DNA from: Arthrobacter sp. DNA4
GTDB lineage: Bacteria; Actinomycetota; Actinomycetes; Actinomycetales; Micrococcaceae
NCBI RefSeq assembly: GCF_024362385.1
Contig: NZ_CP101466.1
Location: forward strand, 1,798,001-1,862,000
Reading direction: 5' to 3'
Length of the DNA: 64,000 nucleotides
Shown here one piece after another: positions 9,466 to 18,641 of the stretch. The translations under genes were made by a program, and so were the position numbers. Below the pieces are notes generated by a model. It searched no databases and was not told the origin of the DNA. It saw only the letters and a program-made list of their open reading frames with translations. Each line of letters begins with the position of its first letter. The first letter of the stretch is position 1.

Positions 9466-10404
9466 GTGCTTGAACGGATTTCCGGCTCCCTGCTGGACCC
9501 CGACGCGCTCTATGCCAGCAACATTGAGCTGTTCCACAGCCCTGAACTCCAGGGACTGAACATGGTCATGGGTTTCACCGGGTTTGCCGACGCCGGCCAC
9601 GTGGTGAAGCAGATCAACGCCGAACTGCTGGACTCCCTCGACGCGCAGCCCGTTGCGGTCTTCGACGCTGACCAGCTGATCGACTACCGGTCCCGGCGGC
9701 CGCACCTGAGCTTCGTCGAAGACCACATCCAGGACTACCAGGAGCCACGGCTGGCCCTCTACCGGCTGGTGGACGGACTGGGGAAACCCTTCCTCCTCCT
9801 GGCCGGCTTCGAACCCGACCTGCAGTGGGAACGGTTCGCCCGCGCCGTCGTGAACATTGTGGAGAAGCTCGACGTCAACCTGGTCACCTGGATCCACTCC
9901 ATTCCCATGCCCGTGCCGCACACCCGCCCTGTAGGCGTAACGGTTCACGGAAACCGGCCCGAGCTCATCGAAGGCATCTCCGTCTGGAAGCCCACCGTTG
10001 AAGTTCCTGCCGCTGTGGGCCACATCCTGGAACTCCGCCTTGTCGAGGCGGGACGCAACGTTGCCGGGTACGTCATCCACGTCCCGCACTACCTGGCGGA
10101 AGCCGAGTACCCCACCGCCGCCGTCGCCGGACTGGAATACCTGGGTGCCGCGACGTCCCTCATGCTGCCCACCGACCGGCTCCGCGAATCGGGCCGCGAG
10201 GTCAGCCGCCAGATCGCCGAACAGATCGAAGCGTCCGAGGAAGTCCAGCAGGTGGTTTCCCGCCTCGAAACCCGGTACGACGAGAAAGCGGACGGCATGG
10301 TGCGCCGGTCGCTGCTGGCCAACGAGAACGACGAGCTTCCCGACGCCGACGACCTCGGTGCCGCCGTGGAAGCCTACCTGGCCAGGGAGAACCCGGGGCA
10401 GTAG
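9466..10404 (+). CDS. PAC2-family protein (proteasome assembly chaperone-like)
   Basis: 312 residues of the PAC2 superfamily. The family hallmarks are the N-terminal GFTGFADAGHVV stretch, the central L-A-G-F-E-P-D segment and the GYVIHVPHYLAEAEYP region. The last 80 residues are a charged helical tail (coiled-coil-like, EQIEASEEVQQVVSRLE). In actinobacteria these PAC2 proteins are conserved and often assumed to relate to proteasome function, but their role is not established. Start GTG 9466 follows GAAAGGA at good spacing. Confidence 0.88.
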   Translation: MLERISGSLLDPDALYASNIELFHSPELQGLNMVMGFTGFADAGHVVKQINAELLDSLDAQPVAVFDADQLIDYRSRRPHLSFVEDHIQDYQEPRLALYRLVDGLGKPFLLLAGFEPDLQWERFARAVVNIVEKLDVNLVTWIHSIPMPVPHTRPVGVTVHGNRPELIEGISVWKPTVEVPAAVGHILELRLVEAGRNVAGYVIHVPHYLAEAEYPTAAVAGLEYLGAATSLMLPTDRLRESGREVSRQIAEQIEASEEVQQVVSRLETRYDEKADGMVRRSLLANENDELPDADDLGAAVEAYLARENPGQ

Positions 10405-10443
10405 CGCGGCGTCACAGCTTCCGGGGTGCGCGCACGCGCCGGG

Positions 10444-10449
10444 CATAAT
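10444..10449 (+). promoter_or_regulatory. -10 element (CATAAT) of the MFS gene
   Basis: CATAAT is followed by exactly six bases and then GTG 10456, as expected for a leaderless message. No clear -35 hexamer is visible 17 bases upstream. Confidence 0.5.
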
Positions 10450-10455
10450 GAAGTG

Positions 10456-11802
10456 GTGACTGCACCCCGCGCCTGGCTTATCTGGACCATTGGAATTTTC
10501 GGGTACCTGGTGGCCGTGGCGCAGCGGACCTCATTCGGCGTGGTGGGACTCGAGGCAACGGAGCGGTTCCACGCCAGCGCTTCCGCCATTTCCTTCTTTA
10601 CCGTCCTGCAGCTGCTGGTCTACGCAGGTCTCCAGATCCCCGTGGGCCTGCTGGTGGACAGGTTCGGATCGCGGGCCATGATCGCCGGCGGCGCGGTCCT
10701 GATGGGACTCGGGCAGCTGCAGCTGGCCTTTGCCGAAAGCATCCCCGGGGGCGTCCTGGGCCGCGTCCTGGTGGGGGCCGGCGATGCCATGACCTTCATT
10801 TCGGTGATCCGGCTCATTCCGCTGTGGTTCGCTCCCTCCCGGGTTCCCCTGGTCACTCAGCTGACCGGCATGTCCGGGCAGTTGGGCCAACTGTTCAGTG
10901 TCCTGCCCTTCGCGCTGGTCCTGCATCTCTCCGGCTGGACCCCCGCGTTCCTGATGCTGGCGGGGATGTCCGCCCTCGCCGTCGTACTGGTCGTCCTGCT
11001 GCTGCAGGACGCTCCGCCGGGCACCGAACGGCCGCACGCGCGGCAGGGCCTCCGGGCCACGGGAGCGTCGCTGGCCCGGGCGTGGCGCCAGCCCGGTACC
11101 CGCCTGGGCATGTGGAGCCACTTCACCATCCAGTTTTCCGGCACCGTGTTTGCCATGACCTGGGGCTATCCCTTCCTGATCTCCGGCCAGGGCCTGGACG
11201 CCGGAACCGTCGCCGCCCTGATGGCGCTCTACGTCGCTGCCGCCATGGCGGTGGGCCCGTTCATTGGGCGTTTTGTTTCGCGGCACCCGCTGCGGCGTTC
11301 CACCATGGTCCTGCTGATCGCCGGCGGTACCGCCGCAGCCTGGGCCGCGGTGCTGCTGCTGCCCGGCCGCGCTCCGCTGTGGCTGCTGGCCGGCCTGGTG
11401 GTGGTGCTGGCAATCGGCGGCCCGGGATCGATGATCGGCTTCGACTTCGCCCGGACCTTCAACCCGGCGCACCGGATCGGCACAGCCACCGGGATCGTCA
11501 ACGTTGGCGGCTTCATCGCGGCCCTGGTGTCCATCTTCCTGATCGGCCTGGTGCTCGACGTCCTCTACGCCTCGGGCTTCTCGCAGGGGGTGCTGTATGG
11601 GCTGGATCCCTTCCGGCTGGCCCTGAGCGTCCAGTTCCTGCTCCTGGCCTTCGGTGCGGCCGCCATTCTGGCCTCCCGGCGGAAGGTACGGCGGCAGATG
11701 GCCGACCAGGGGATCGTGGTGCCGCCACTGCGCAGCGCCCTGGCCCGGCAGCGCCGGGAAAGTTTGGCGCGCCGCCGCCAGACAACGCCTACGGACGACT
11801 GA
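10456..11802 (+). CDS. Major facilitator superfamily transporter
   Basis: 448 residues with about 12 hydrophobic segments. The MFS loop 2-3 signature is present as G-L-L-V-D-R-F-G-S-R. The N-terminus (TAPRAWLIWTIGIFGYLVAVAQRTSFG) resembles the nitrate/nitrite and sugar-phosphate type MFS carriers, but the substrate cannot be read from sequence. GTG 10456 is preferred over the upstream GTG 10426 because a CATAAT -10 lies six bases before it. The C-terminal 50 residues are Arg-rich and cytoplasmic. It stands alone between the PAC2 and DUF4192 genes. Confidence 0.85.
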   Translation: MTAPRAWLIWTIGIFGYLVAVAQRTSFGVVGLEATERFHASASAISFFTVLQLLVYAGLQIPVGLLVDRFGSRAMIAGGAVLMGLGQLQLAFAESIPGGVLGRVLVGAGDAMTFISVIRLIPLWFAPSRVPLVTQLTGMSGQLGQLFSVLPFALVLHLSGWTPAFLMLAGMSALAVVLVVLLLQDAPPGTERPHARQGLRATGASLARAWRQPGTRLGMWSHFTIQFSGTVFAMTWGYPFLISGQGLDAGTVAALMALYVAAAMAVGPFIGRFVSRHPLRRSTMVLLIAGGTAAAWAAVLLLPGRAPLWLLAGLVVVLAIGGPGSMIGFDFARTFNPAHRIGTATGIVNVGGFIAALVSIFLIGLVLDVLYASGFSQGVLYGLDPFRLALSVQFLLLAFGAAAILASRRKVRRQMADQGIVVPPLRSALARQRRESLARRRQTTPTDD

Positions 11803-11903
11803 CTGCTCCTGCACAGGCCCGGTTTTGATCGCCGGGGGCAGACTTGTCCACTTACGCCGGGATCCCCTTTCAGGAGGCCGGAGTCCGGGCGAAAGCTGGA
11901 GCC

Positions 11904-13247
11904 ATGACAGCTTCAGAACGATTAACAGTCCGCGGTCCCGAAGACATCCTTGGCTTCATCCCGCACTCCCTGGGGTACTGGCCCGTCTCCAGCCTGGTGG
12001 CCATGACGCTGCACGGCACCAGGCTCGGCGCCACGTTGCGGCTCGACCTTCCCGGACGGGACATCCAGGCAGCCCCGGCCGGTTTCGCCCGCGCCGTCCG
12101 CCGCTACCTCGAGGCAGACCGGGACGCTGACGGCTCGTTGCTGGCCGTTTTCACCAGCGACGCCGGGATGGTTCCGCCGTCCTCCTACGACCACCTGATC
12201 TCGGCGGTGCAGTCAGCCCTTGCCCAAGGTGGAATGCCCGTGCGCGAGGCCTGGTTTGTGGGAGACCGATACTGGCGCGACGCGTCGTGCGCCGATCCTT
12301 CGTGCTGCCCGCTTCCGGGACGGCCCGTACAGCAGATCAGGGACAGCATGCTGAACGCTGAGATGGTGTACCGGGGCAGCAGCGTTGGCCCGGCTCCCCG
12401 GACAGGCCGCGGCCCGGCGACGGCGGTCCCCGCCATGCATCTGGCCGCCGTCCTTGAGGCCCAGGCCGGCTGGGAGGAGGAGCTTGGCGGCAGGTACGGA
12501 TGCAGGGCGCAGTTCAATGCCGTGCTCGACTTCTGGGAACTGCTGCTGGACCGGTCGCAGGCAGGGCCGTGGGTGCCCGACGTTGAGCGCGACGCTTTCC
12601 TCCGTGCCACGCTGCTCTGTCCTACCTGGCGCGATGCTGTGCTGGTGATGGCAGCGGCCGGTCGCAGCGTTGCGGAAGCCGGTGCCGAACAGTTTGGAGT
12701 CCTTGACGATGTGAGTGCGGACGGCGGCGCAGCCTCTGTGGTGCCGCTGCCGCTGTTGCCTCCGGTGAACTTCCCGGGCCTCCGGCCACGGGGGAAAGGC
12801 ATGCGGGAGGAATCCGGCGGCACGCCGGACCCGGCTGCCGGGCCCCGGCGGTTGCGCCTGGTGCGTGGCGCCCGGGGCTTTTCCCGCTCCACTCCTGCCG
12901 GTTATGGCGAGGTCCTGATGGGCCTGGCGCCGGACGTTCCCGACTGGGAGGGCCTGGATGCGCTGGACCGGGTCCTTGGGCAATTGGCTGTGCTGGGCGG
13001 CCGCCCGGCAGTTGCCGCGCTGACCCTTCAGGGCTGGGTTTCATGGTGCCGGGGCCGCGGATCCTATTCGGCTGCCTATCTGGGCCAGGCCCTTGACCTT
13101 GAACCGGGCTATCGGCTCGCTGAACTGTTGCTGGACCTCGTGGGCAGGGGAGCACTGTGCGGCTGGGCTGCGCGGAAGGATGCCGCCTGGCAGAAGTTCC
13201 GGGAGGAAAGCCCGGGGGAGAAGGCGGGCGGTAAGGAACCTTTGTGA
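11904..13247 (+). CDS. DUF4192 family protein
   Basis: 447 residues. The N-terminal LTVRGPEDILGFIPHSLGYWP motif opens the DUF4192 domain, which spans most of the protein; a cysteine cluster (SCADPSCCPLPGR, near residue 130) is typical of the family. The function is unknown. I prefer ATG 11904, directly before the conserved domain; an in-frame TTG at 11844 (after GGGGG) would add 20 residues. DUF4192 genes lie just upstream of the principal sigma gene in related actinobacteria (recalled), as here. Confidence 0.85.
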   Translation: MTASERLTVRGPEDILGFIPHSLGYWPVSSLVAMTLHGTRLGATLRLDLPGRDIQAAPAGFARAVRRYLEADRDADGSLLAVFTSDAGMVPPSSYDHLISAVQSALAQGGMPVREAWFVGDRYWRDASCADPSCCPLPGRPVQQIRDSMLNAEMVYRGSSVGPAPRTGRGPATAVPAMHLAAVLEAQAGWEEELGGRYGCRAQFNAVLDFWELLLDRSQAGPWVPDVERDAFLRATLLCPTWRDAVLVMAAAGRSVAEAGAEQFGVLDDVSADGGAASVVPLPLLPPVNFPGLRPRGKGMREESGGTPDPAAGPRRLRLVRGARGFSRSTPAGYGEVLMGLAPDVPDWEGLDALDRVLGQLAVLGGRPAVAALTLQGWVSWCRGRGSYSAAYLGQALDLEPGYRLAELLLDLVGRGALCGWAARKDAAWQKFREESPGEKAGGKEPL

Positions 13248-13292
13248 GCTGATGGCGGCGGGGGAGGCCCGATCCGGGCAAATCATGAGACA

Positions 13293-13337
13293 ATGGATGC
13301 CGAGACCCGGTTGGGTCCGTGTATCGAGTGCTTGTAA
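13293..13337 (+). CDS. Possible 14-codon leader peptide upstream of sigA
   Basis: ATG to TAA reading M-D-A-E-T-R-L-G-P-C-I-E-C-L, with a CxxC motif. There is no strong ribosome site; GACAAT overlaps its start. It is listed only as a candidate because the 244-bp sigA leader is otherwise without genes. It may be chance. Confidence 0.15.
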   Translation: MDAETRLGPCIECL

Positions 13338-13350
13338 CCGTCCCCGCGAG

Positions 13351-13376
13351 GGAACATTACAGCCGCTTCGGGAGTT
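13351..13376 (+). promoter_or_regulatory. Candidate sigma-R/sigma-H type promoter of sigA
   Basis: GGAAC (13351-13355), an 18-base spacer and GTT (13374-13376) match the thiol-stress ECF sigma consensus GGAAT/C-N18-GTT exactly. It would give a transcript starting about 13383, roughly 110 bases before the sigA start. In Streptomyces the principal sigma gene hrdB also has a sigma-R promoter (recalled), which supports the reading. A TTGACA at 13427 lacks a -10 at normal distance. Confidence 0.5.
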
Positions 13377-13491
13377 GTCTTAAGTGACTCTGCTTACCGT
13401 GGTGGCGCTTGGTTTTCATCACGGACTTGACAGGGTCATAGTGGTGTTGCCCGTATGGTGATTCCACAGACCACCGCTAGAAAGGTTTTCT

Positions 13492-14805
13492 GTGACCCCG
13501 TCTTCCACGAAGAAGGATTCCGCCGCCCAGGACGTCTTGTCCCCTGAGGAGAAGCAGGCCGCGACCAACGCCAAGCGGGCAGCCACGCGGGCTGCCAACA
13601 AGGCTTCGGCCGGTGAGGCTGGAGCGGACGGCAAGCGCGAGCCCAAGAAGCGTGGGCCCAAGCCCGGCGCCAAGGCTGCAGCAGCGGCCGCTGGAAAGTC
13701 CGCCGGTGACGTTGACCCGGACGAGGTCGAAGAAGTCGAGGAAGACCTCGACGACATCGTCCTCGAAGGTGCGGAGGCAGTTGAGGATGCCGACGCTGAA
13801 CCCGTCAAGGGTGCCGCCGGCAGCGGCAAGGGCTTCGTTTACTCCGACGCCGACGACGATGACGCCCCGGTGCAGCAGGTCATGTCCGCCGGCGCCACCG
13901 CTGACCCCGTCAAGGACTACCTGAAGCAGATCGGCAAGGTGGCACTGCTCAACGCGGAGCAGGAAGTGGACCTTGCGCTGCGGATCGAAGCCGGGCTGTT
14001 TGCCGAGGAGAAGATCGCCGCTGACGACGGATCCATGGATCCGAAGTACAAGCGGGAACTTGAGTTCATCATCCACGACGGCAAGCGCGCCAAGAACCAC
14101 CTGCTGGAGGCCAACCTGCGCCTGGTGGTCTCGCTGGCCAAGCGCTACACCGGCCGCGGCATGCTCTTCCTGGACCTGATCCAGGAAGGCAACCTTGGCC
14201 TGATCCGCGCCGTTGAGAAGTTCGACTACACCAAGGGCTTCAAGTTCTCCACGTACGCCACGTGGTGGATCCGCCAGGCCATTACCCGCGCCATGGCCGA
14301 CCAGGCCCGCACCATCCGTATCCCGGTGCACATGGTTGAGGTCATCAACAAGCTGGCACGTGTCCAGCGCCAGATGCTGCAGGACCTGGGCCGCGAACCC
14401 ACGCCCGAGGAGCTGGCACTGGAACTGGACATGACCCCTGAAAAGGTTGTCGAAGTCCAGAAGTACGGCCGCGAACCGATTTCGCTGCACACCCCCCTCG
14501 GTGAGGACGGCGATTCCGAGTTCGGTGACCTGATCGAGGACTCTGAGGCCGTTGTCCCGGCTGACGCCGTGAGCTTCACCCTCCTGCAGGAGCAGCTGCA
14601 CTCGGTGCTGGATACCCTTTCCGAGCGCGAGGCCGGCGTCGTCGCCATGCGGTTCGGCCTGACGGACGGACAGCCGAAGACTTTAGACGAAATCGGAAAG
14701 GTCTACGGCGTCACCCGCGAGCGGATCCGCCAGATCGAATCAAAGACCATGTCCAAGCTCCGCCACCCGTCCAGGTCGCAGGTGCTGCGGGACTACCTGG
14801 ACTAA
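13492..14805 (+). CDS. sigA: Principal RNA polymerase sigma factor SigA (RpoD/HrdB)
   Basis: 437-residue primary sigma-70 factor that directs RNA polymerase to housekeeping promoters. The first 135 residues are a Lys/Ala-rich then acidic, low-complexity region 1.1-like extension. Region 1.2 is at about 137-170, region 2 at about 207-280 (including [20 protein letters not shown]), region 3 at about 285-360 and region 4 at about 375-437 with the helix-turn-helix [13 protein letters not shown]. The start GTG 13492 follows GAAAGG. It is followed by a strong terminator and then, convergently, the DUF7455 gene. Confidence 0.97.
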   Translation: MTPSSTKKDSAAQDVLSPEEKQAATNAKRAATRAANKASAGEAGADGKREPKKRGPKPGAKAAAAAAGKSAGDVDPDEVEEVEEDLDDIVLEGAEAVEDADAEPVKGAAGSGKGFVYSDADDDDAPVQQVMSAGATADPVKDYLKQIGKVALLNAEQEVDLALRIEAGLFAEEKIAADDGSMDPKYKRELEFIIHDGKRAKNHLLEANLRLVVSLAKRYTGRGMLFLDLIQEGNLGLIRAVEKFDYTKGFKFSTYATWWIRQAITRAMADQARTIRIPVHMVEVINKLARVQRQMLQDLGREPTPEELALELDMTPEKVVEVQKYGREPISLHTPLGEDGDSEFGDLIEDSEAVVPADAVSFTLLQEQLHSVLDTLSEREAGVVAMRFGLTDGQPKTLDEIGKVYGVTRERIRQIESKTMSKLRHPSRSQVLRDYLD

Positions 14806-14820
14806 ACCGTTCGCAGGGCC

Positions 14821-14874
14821 AAACAGGGGCCGTCCCGGATCCACTGAAAAGTGGGTCCGGGACGGCCCCTGTTT
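14821..14874 (+). terminator. sigA terminator
   Basis: A long stem AAACAGGGGCCGTCCCGGA / TCCGGGACGGCCCCTGTTT, with a short inner CCAC/GTGG helix and a TGAAAA loop, followed by a T-rich GTTTATTT. It begins 15 bases after the stop. Confidence 0.9.
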
Positions 14875-14957
14875 ATTTCCCGCTCTGTTGTCTCCGGGTC
14901 GGCAGGTGCCCTGCTCCGTATGCGGCCGTGCCCAGTCCGGCTGCGCGTCCTTAAACG

Positions 14958-14993
14958 CCTGCGGGACCCTTCCGTGTGGAAGAGTCCCGCAGG
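14958..14993 (-). terminator. Terminator of the DUF7455 gene
   Basis: Stem CCTGCGGGAC / GTCCCGCAGG plus TTCC/GGAA inside with a GTGT loop, 22 bases beyond the stop of the minus-strand gene. Confidence 0.75.
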
Positions 14994-15015
14994 GTTCGTG
15001 TTACCGATGCCTCAT

Positions 15016-15237
15016 CTAGTCGATTTCAACGGCAGCTTTCTCGTGAAGCTTTCCCGTCTCGTCGTGCCAGTCGGAGCTCAACGGCTTGAGCGTCGCCTCG
15101 ACTGCACGGGCGTGGTGGCCGCAGAACAACAGCTCACCGCCGGAGGACTCGAGTACAACCCGGACATATGCCTGAGCTCCGCAACGGTCGCACCGGTCCA
15201 GTGCATTTAGCGTGCGGTCTGCCACTGCTGTTGTCAT
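15016..15237 (-). CDS. DUF7455 zinc-ribbon-like small protein
   Basis: 73 residues. CDRC (residues 16-19) and CGHH (39-42) probably form a single zinc site. This small conserved protein sits beside the principal sigma gene in many actinobacteria; its role is not known to me. Start ATG 15237 follows TAAGGAGG at ideal spacing. A TATATA element lies upstream. It converges on sigA and diverges from parE. Confidence 0.88.
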   Translation of the reverse strand: MTTAVADRTLNALDRCDRCGAQAYVRVVLESSGGELLFCGHHARAVEATLKPLSSDWHDETGKLHEKAAVEID

Positions 15238-15265
15238 ATCGGCCTCCTTAGTAGATCAGTACATC

Positions 15266-15271
15266 TATATA
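15266..15271 (-). promoter_or_regulatory. Candidate -10 (TATATA) of the DUF7455 gene
   Basis: The AT-rich hexamer stands about 30 bases upstream of the ATG in an otherwise GC-rich stretch. The rest of the 256-bp gap to parE contains a TACTCT (15436-15441) that could be a parE -10; no repeats are seen. Confidence 0.4.
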
Positions 15272-15493
15272 ACCAGCATTCGTATCCAAACCATCGCAAG
15301 GATGGGGCAAGTTCGCTGTGCGCGTATCCGCAAGGTTCGGTCAAGAACTGCCCAGTTCCGCCCGTCACCGGGGCCCGTGGCGCGCCGCACACCGGCCCGC
15401 GGGTGTGGCAGACGCCTGTGGCCGCTGCCGCCGACTACTCTGGAAGGTGCGGTCCCAGCGCCGCGTCGACGTCCCTGAAGGAGTTCATCACCA

Positions 15494-17602
15494 GTGGCAC
15501 CCAGCTCTGAGTACACCGCCCGGCACCTCTCCGTCCTGGAAGGCCTTGAAGCCGTCCGCAAGCGCCCGGGCATGTACATCGGTTCGACCGACTCGCGCGG
15601 CCTCATGCACTGCCTCTGGGAAATCATCGACAACTCCGTGGACGAGGCCCTGGCCGGATTCGGCCACGACATCCGCATCATCCTCCATGCGGACAACTCA
15701 GTGGAAATCCACGACGACGGCCGCGGCATCCCCATCGACAAGGAGCCCAAGACGGGCCTCACCGGCGTCGAAGTGGTGTTCACGAAGCTCCATGCCGGTG
15801 GCAAGTTCGGCGGCGGCTCCTACACCGCGTCCGGCGGCCTGCACGGCGTGGGCGCATCCGTGGTCAACGCACTGTCCTCGCGGCTGGACGTCGAGGTGGA
15901 CCGCGGCGGCAAGACGTACCGCATGTCGTTCCGCCGCGGTGAACCCGGCCGCTTCAAGGACACAGGTTCCCGACTGGACCCGGCAGCACCGTTCACGCCG
16001 TTCGTCAACGACTCCGTCCTGGACGTGGTGGGCAAGGCCAAGCGCGGCGTCACCGGGACCAGGATCCGCTACTGGGCGGACCGGCAGATCTTCACCCCGG
16101 ACGCCAAGTTCTCCTACGAGGACCTCGCTGCCCGTGCACGCCAGACCTCCTTCCTGGTGCCTGGCCTTAAGCTCACCGTGCGGGACGAGCGCAAGGTCCC
16201 CGGTACCCCTGGCGAGGCCGGCCCCCACGAAGAGGTCTTCCACCACGACGGCGGCATTTCCGAATTCGTCGAGTTCCTCGCAGCGGACCCGGCCGTCACT
16301 GACGTCTGGCGGCTGCACGGGGCAGGAAAGTTCAAGGAAACGGTCCCGGTCCTTGACGAACGGGGCCACAGCCAGCTGGCCGAGGTCGAGCGCGACTGCG
16401 AGGTGGACGTGGCGCTCCGCTGGGGGATCGGCTACGACAGCACCGTGCGGAGCTTCGTGAACATCATCGCCACCCCGAAGGGCGGCACGCACCAGTCAGG
16501 GTTCGAACAGGCCCTGATCAAGACCTTCCGCAAAGCCGTGGAGGCCAATGCCCGCAAGCTCAAGGCCGGCAACGACAAGATCGAAAAGGACGACATCTTC
16601 GCCGGCCTGACCGCAGTGCTGACCGTCCGGCTCGCTGAACCGCAGTTCGAGGGCCAGACCAAGGAAATCCTGGGCACCAGCGCCGTACGCGCCATCGTGG
16701 CCAAGGTGGTGGAGCGCGAAATCTCCGCCAAGCTGTCCTCCAGCAACCGGAACGACAAGGCCCAGTCGGCGCTGCTCCTGGAAAAGATCGTCAACGAGAT
16801 GAAGTCCCGCATCTCGGCCCGCGTGCACAAGGAGACCCAACGGCGCAAGAACGCGCTGGAAACCTCCTCGATGCCCACCAAGCTTGCCGACTGCCGGACG
16901 GACGACGTCGAACGTTCCGAACTGTTCATCGTGGAAGGCGACTCCGCGCTGGGCACGGCCAAGCTGGCACGCTCCTCGGACTTCCAGGCCCTGCTGCCCA
17001 TCCGCGGCAAGATCCTCAACGTCCAAAAGGCATCGGTGGGGGACATGCTCTCCAACGCTGAGTGCGCAGCCCTGATCCAGGTGGTTGGGGCAGGCTCCGG
17101 CCGCAGCTTCGACATCAGCGCCGCGCGCTACGGCAAGGTCATCCTCATGACCGACGCCGACGTGGACGGTGCCCACATCCGGACGCTGCTGCTGACCCTT
17201 TTCTTCCGGTACATGCGGCCCATGATCCTTGAAGGCAGGGTGTTCGCCGCGGTTCCGCCGCTGCACCGGGTGGAAGTCATCAACGCCGGTCAGAAGGCCA
17301 ACGAGATGATCTACACCTACTCCGAGGCCGAGCTTCACGTGCTCCTGGCCCGCCTGGCCAAGGAGGGCAAGCGGTACAAGGAACCGATCCAGCGCTACAA
17401 GGGCCTGGGGGAGATGGACGCCGAGCAGCTGGCCGAGACCACCATGGATCCGCGGCACCGCACCCTGCGCAAGGTGGGAATCGAAAACGCGCAGCAGGCG
17501 GAAGAGATCTTCGACCTGCTGATGGGCTCGGACGTTTCCCCGCGCAAGGACTTCATCATTGCCGGCGCATCCAGCCTGGACCGGGAGCGCATCGACGCCT
17601 GA
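15494..17602 (+). CDS. parE: DNA topoisomerase IV subunit B (ParE; GyrB family)
   Basis: 702-residue ATPase subunit of a type II topoisomerase. The GHKL ATPase is at residues 1-220 (catalytic Glu43 in EIIDNSVDEA, DDGRGIP at 74-80, GGLHGVGASVVNAL), the transducer at 230-400, and TOPRIM at about 475-590 with E481 in VEGDSALG and the TDADVDGAH metal site. The C-terminal MDAEQLAETTMDP segment is complete. The partner parC lies 10 kb downstream on the other strand. Actinobacteria normally have gyrB/gyrA at the origin; a second pair away from dnaA/recF is why I call this ParE. GTG 15494 follows GAAGGAG. Confidence 0.9.
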   Translation: MAPSSEYTARHLSVLEGLEAVRKRPGMYIGSTDSRGLMHCLWEIIDNSVDEALAGFGHDIRIILHADNSVEIHDDGRGIPIDKEPKTGLTGVEVVFTKLHAGGKFGGGSYTASGGLHGVGASVVNALSSRLDVEVDRGGKTYRMSFRRGEPGRFKDTGSRLDPAAPFTPFVNDSVLDVVGKAKRGVTGTRIRYWADRQIFTPDAKFSYEDLAARARQTSFLVPGLKLTVRDERKVPGTPGEAGPHEEVFHHDGGISEFVEFLAADPAVTDVWRLHGAGKFKETVPVLDERGHSQLAEVERDCEVDVALRWGIGYDSTVRSFVNIIATPKGGTHQSGFEQALIKTFRKAVEANARKLKAGNDKIEKDDIFAGLTAVLTVRLAEPQFEGQTKEILGTSAVRAIVAKVVEREISAKLSSSNRNDKAQSALLLEKIVNEMKSRISARVHKETQRRKNALETSSMPTKLADCRTDDVERSELFIVEGDSALGTAKLARSSDFQALLPIRGKILNVQKASVGDMLSNAECAALIQVVGAGSGRSFDISAARYGKVILMTDADVDGAHIRTLLLTLFFRYMRPMILEGRVFAAVPPLHRVEVINAGQKANEMIYTYSEAELHVLLARLAKEGKRYKEPIQRYKGLGEMDAEQLAETTMDPRHRTLRKVGIENAQQAEEIFDLLMGSDVSPRKDFIIAGASSLDRERIDA

Positions 17603-17642
17603 TTGCGGGCGACGGCGTCAGCCTGTGGCCGGGCAGGTGTCT

Positions 17643-18635
17643 TCAGCCGAGCAGCCCGGGGACAACAAGCAGTGCGGTGGGCAGTGCCAGGAGCACGGCG
17701 CAGCCGGTCATGACCGCACAGCGGACGGCGGCTGGAAGCTGGGGCTGCGGTGTCAGGAGGCGGCTGACCCTGGACGCTGCGGTCCGGACGGCGTCAGCGC
17801 CCGGCCCGCCCGATGCCGCCTCGAGGCCGGACAGGGCCAGCGTGGGAGAGGACGGACGGATGTCCGTGGTGCCCGCATTGCCTGCGGAGCCGCTGGCCAC
17901 AATGGCGATGGCCTTGATCAGGGTCGCTTTGCTCTCGGTCCGGAGCGCGACGTCGTCGGCCAGCATTTCGATCAGCGAATTCACCGATTCCTGCGCCAGC
18001 CGGGTGGTGGGCAGCCAGGGAAGGGCCTGCCGCCAGGCTGCGAAGGCCCAGAGCAGCAGGTGGTGCCGCTGGCTCAGGTGGGCGTTTTCGTGGATCAGGA
18101 CGGCACGCAGTTCGGCCGGTTCAAGGGCCGCCATAAGGCCGTCCGACAGGACGGTCACCGAACGGGCGCCGCCCGGGAGGCAGTAGGCGACAGGGGAATC
18201 GTGGTTGATGACGAGCGTTCCCGCTCCCTGGGCCGAGGGCGAGGCCAGCAGGTCCAGCAGTTCCCGGTGCCGGCGTCGCTGCCGCTGGATTTTGTAATAC
18301 GTCAGCAGCAGTGTGAAGACCAGGTGGGCCGTGAGCAGGGCGGCAGCGGACAGGGCAAAGATATGCCAGAACCCCAGTGCCGTGGTGGGGGCATTGAAAA
18401 GCACCATGCCGGCAAGGGCGCGCAGCCCCGCGATGAGGTTGTCACCAACAGGTTCCAGGCCGTAGACCAGCATGGCGCCGATCATGGAAAGTCCACCTGC
18501 GAGCGCGATCGCCTGCCACAGCAGCATGGCCGTGAAGGGCGACCTGGCTTACCACTGGGCCTGTGACAGGAGGATTGGCACCGGCCAGGCCAGGATTATC
18601 GCAAGGACCGCCAGCAGGTATGAGGCCCAGAACAT
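17643..18635 (-). pseudogene. M56 (BlaR1/MecR1-like) membrane metallopeptidase, interrupted by an in-frame stop
   Basis: The natural start is ATG 18635 (MFWASYLLAVLAIIL), seven bases after the BlaI-type gene. The frame meets TAA at 18549-18551 (codon 29), then continues in the same frame through A-R-S-P-F-T-A to a complete M56 protein. The first transmembrane helix is therefore separated from the rest. A 294-codon ORF from ATG 18527 keeps the later helices, the HENAH zinc motif and the downstream Glu region (EMLADDVAL), but it has no ribosome site, so expression would need reinitiation or readthrough. M56 proteins cleave or signal to BlaI/MecI repressors. The alternative to a real nonsense mutation is a base-call error. 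Confidence 0.75.
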
Positions 18636-18641
18636 GGTGTG

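Noticed and set aside
13427..13459. Housekeeping promoter TTGACA ... TATGGT before sigA
   Set aside because: The spacer is 21 bases, too long for a normal sigma-70-type promoter.
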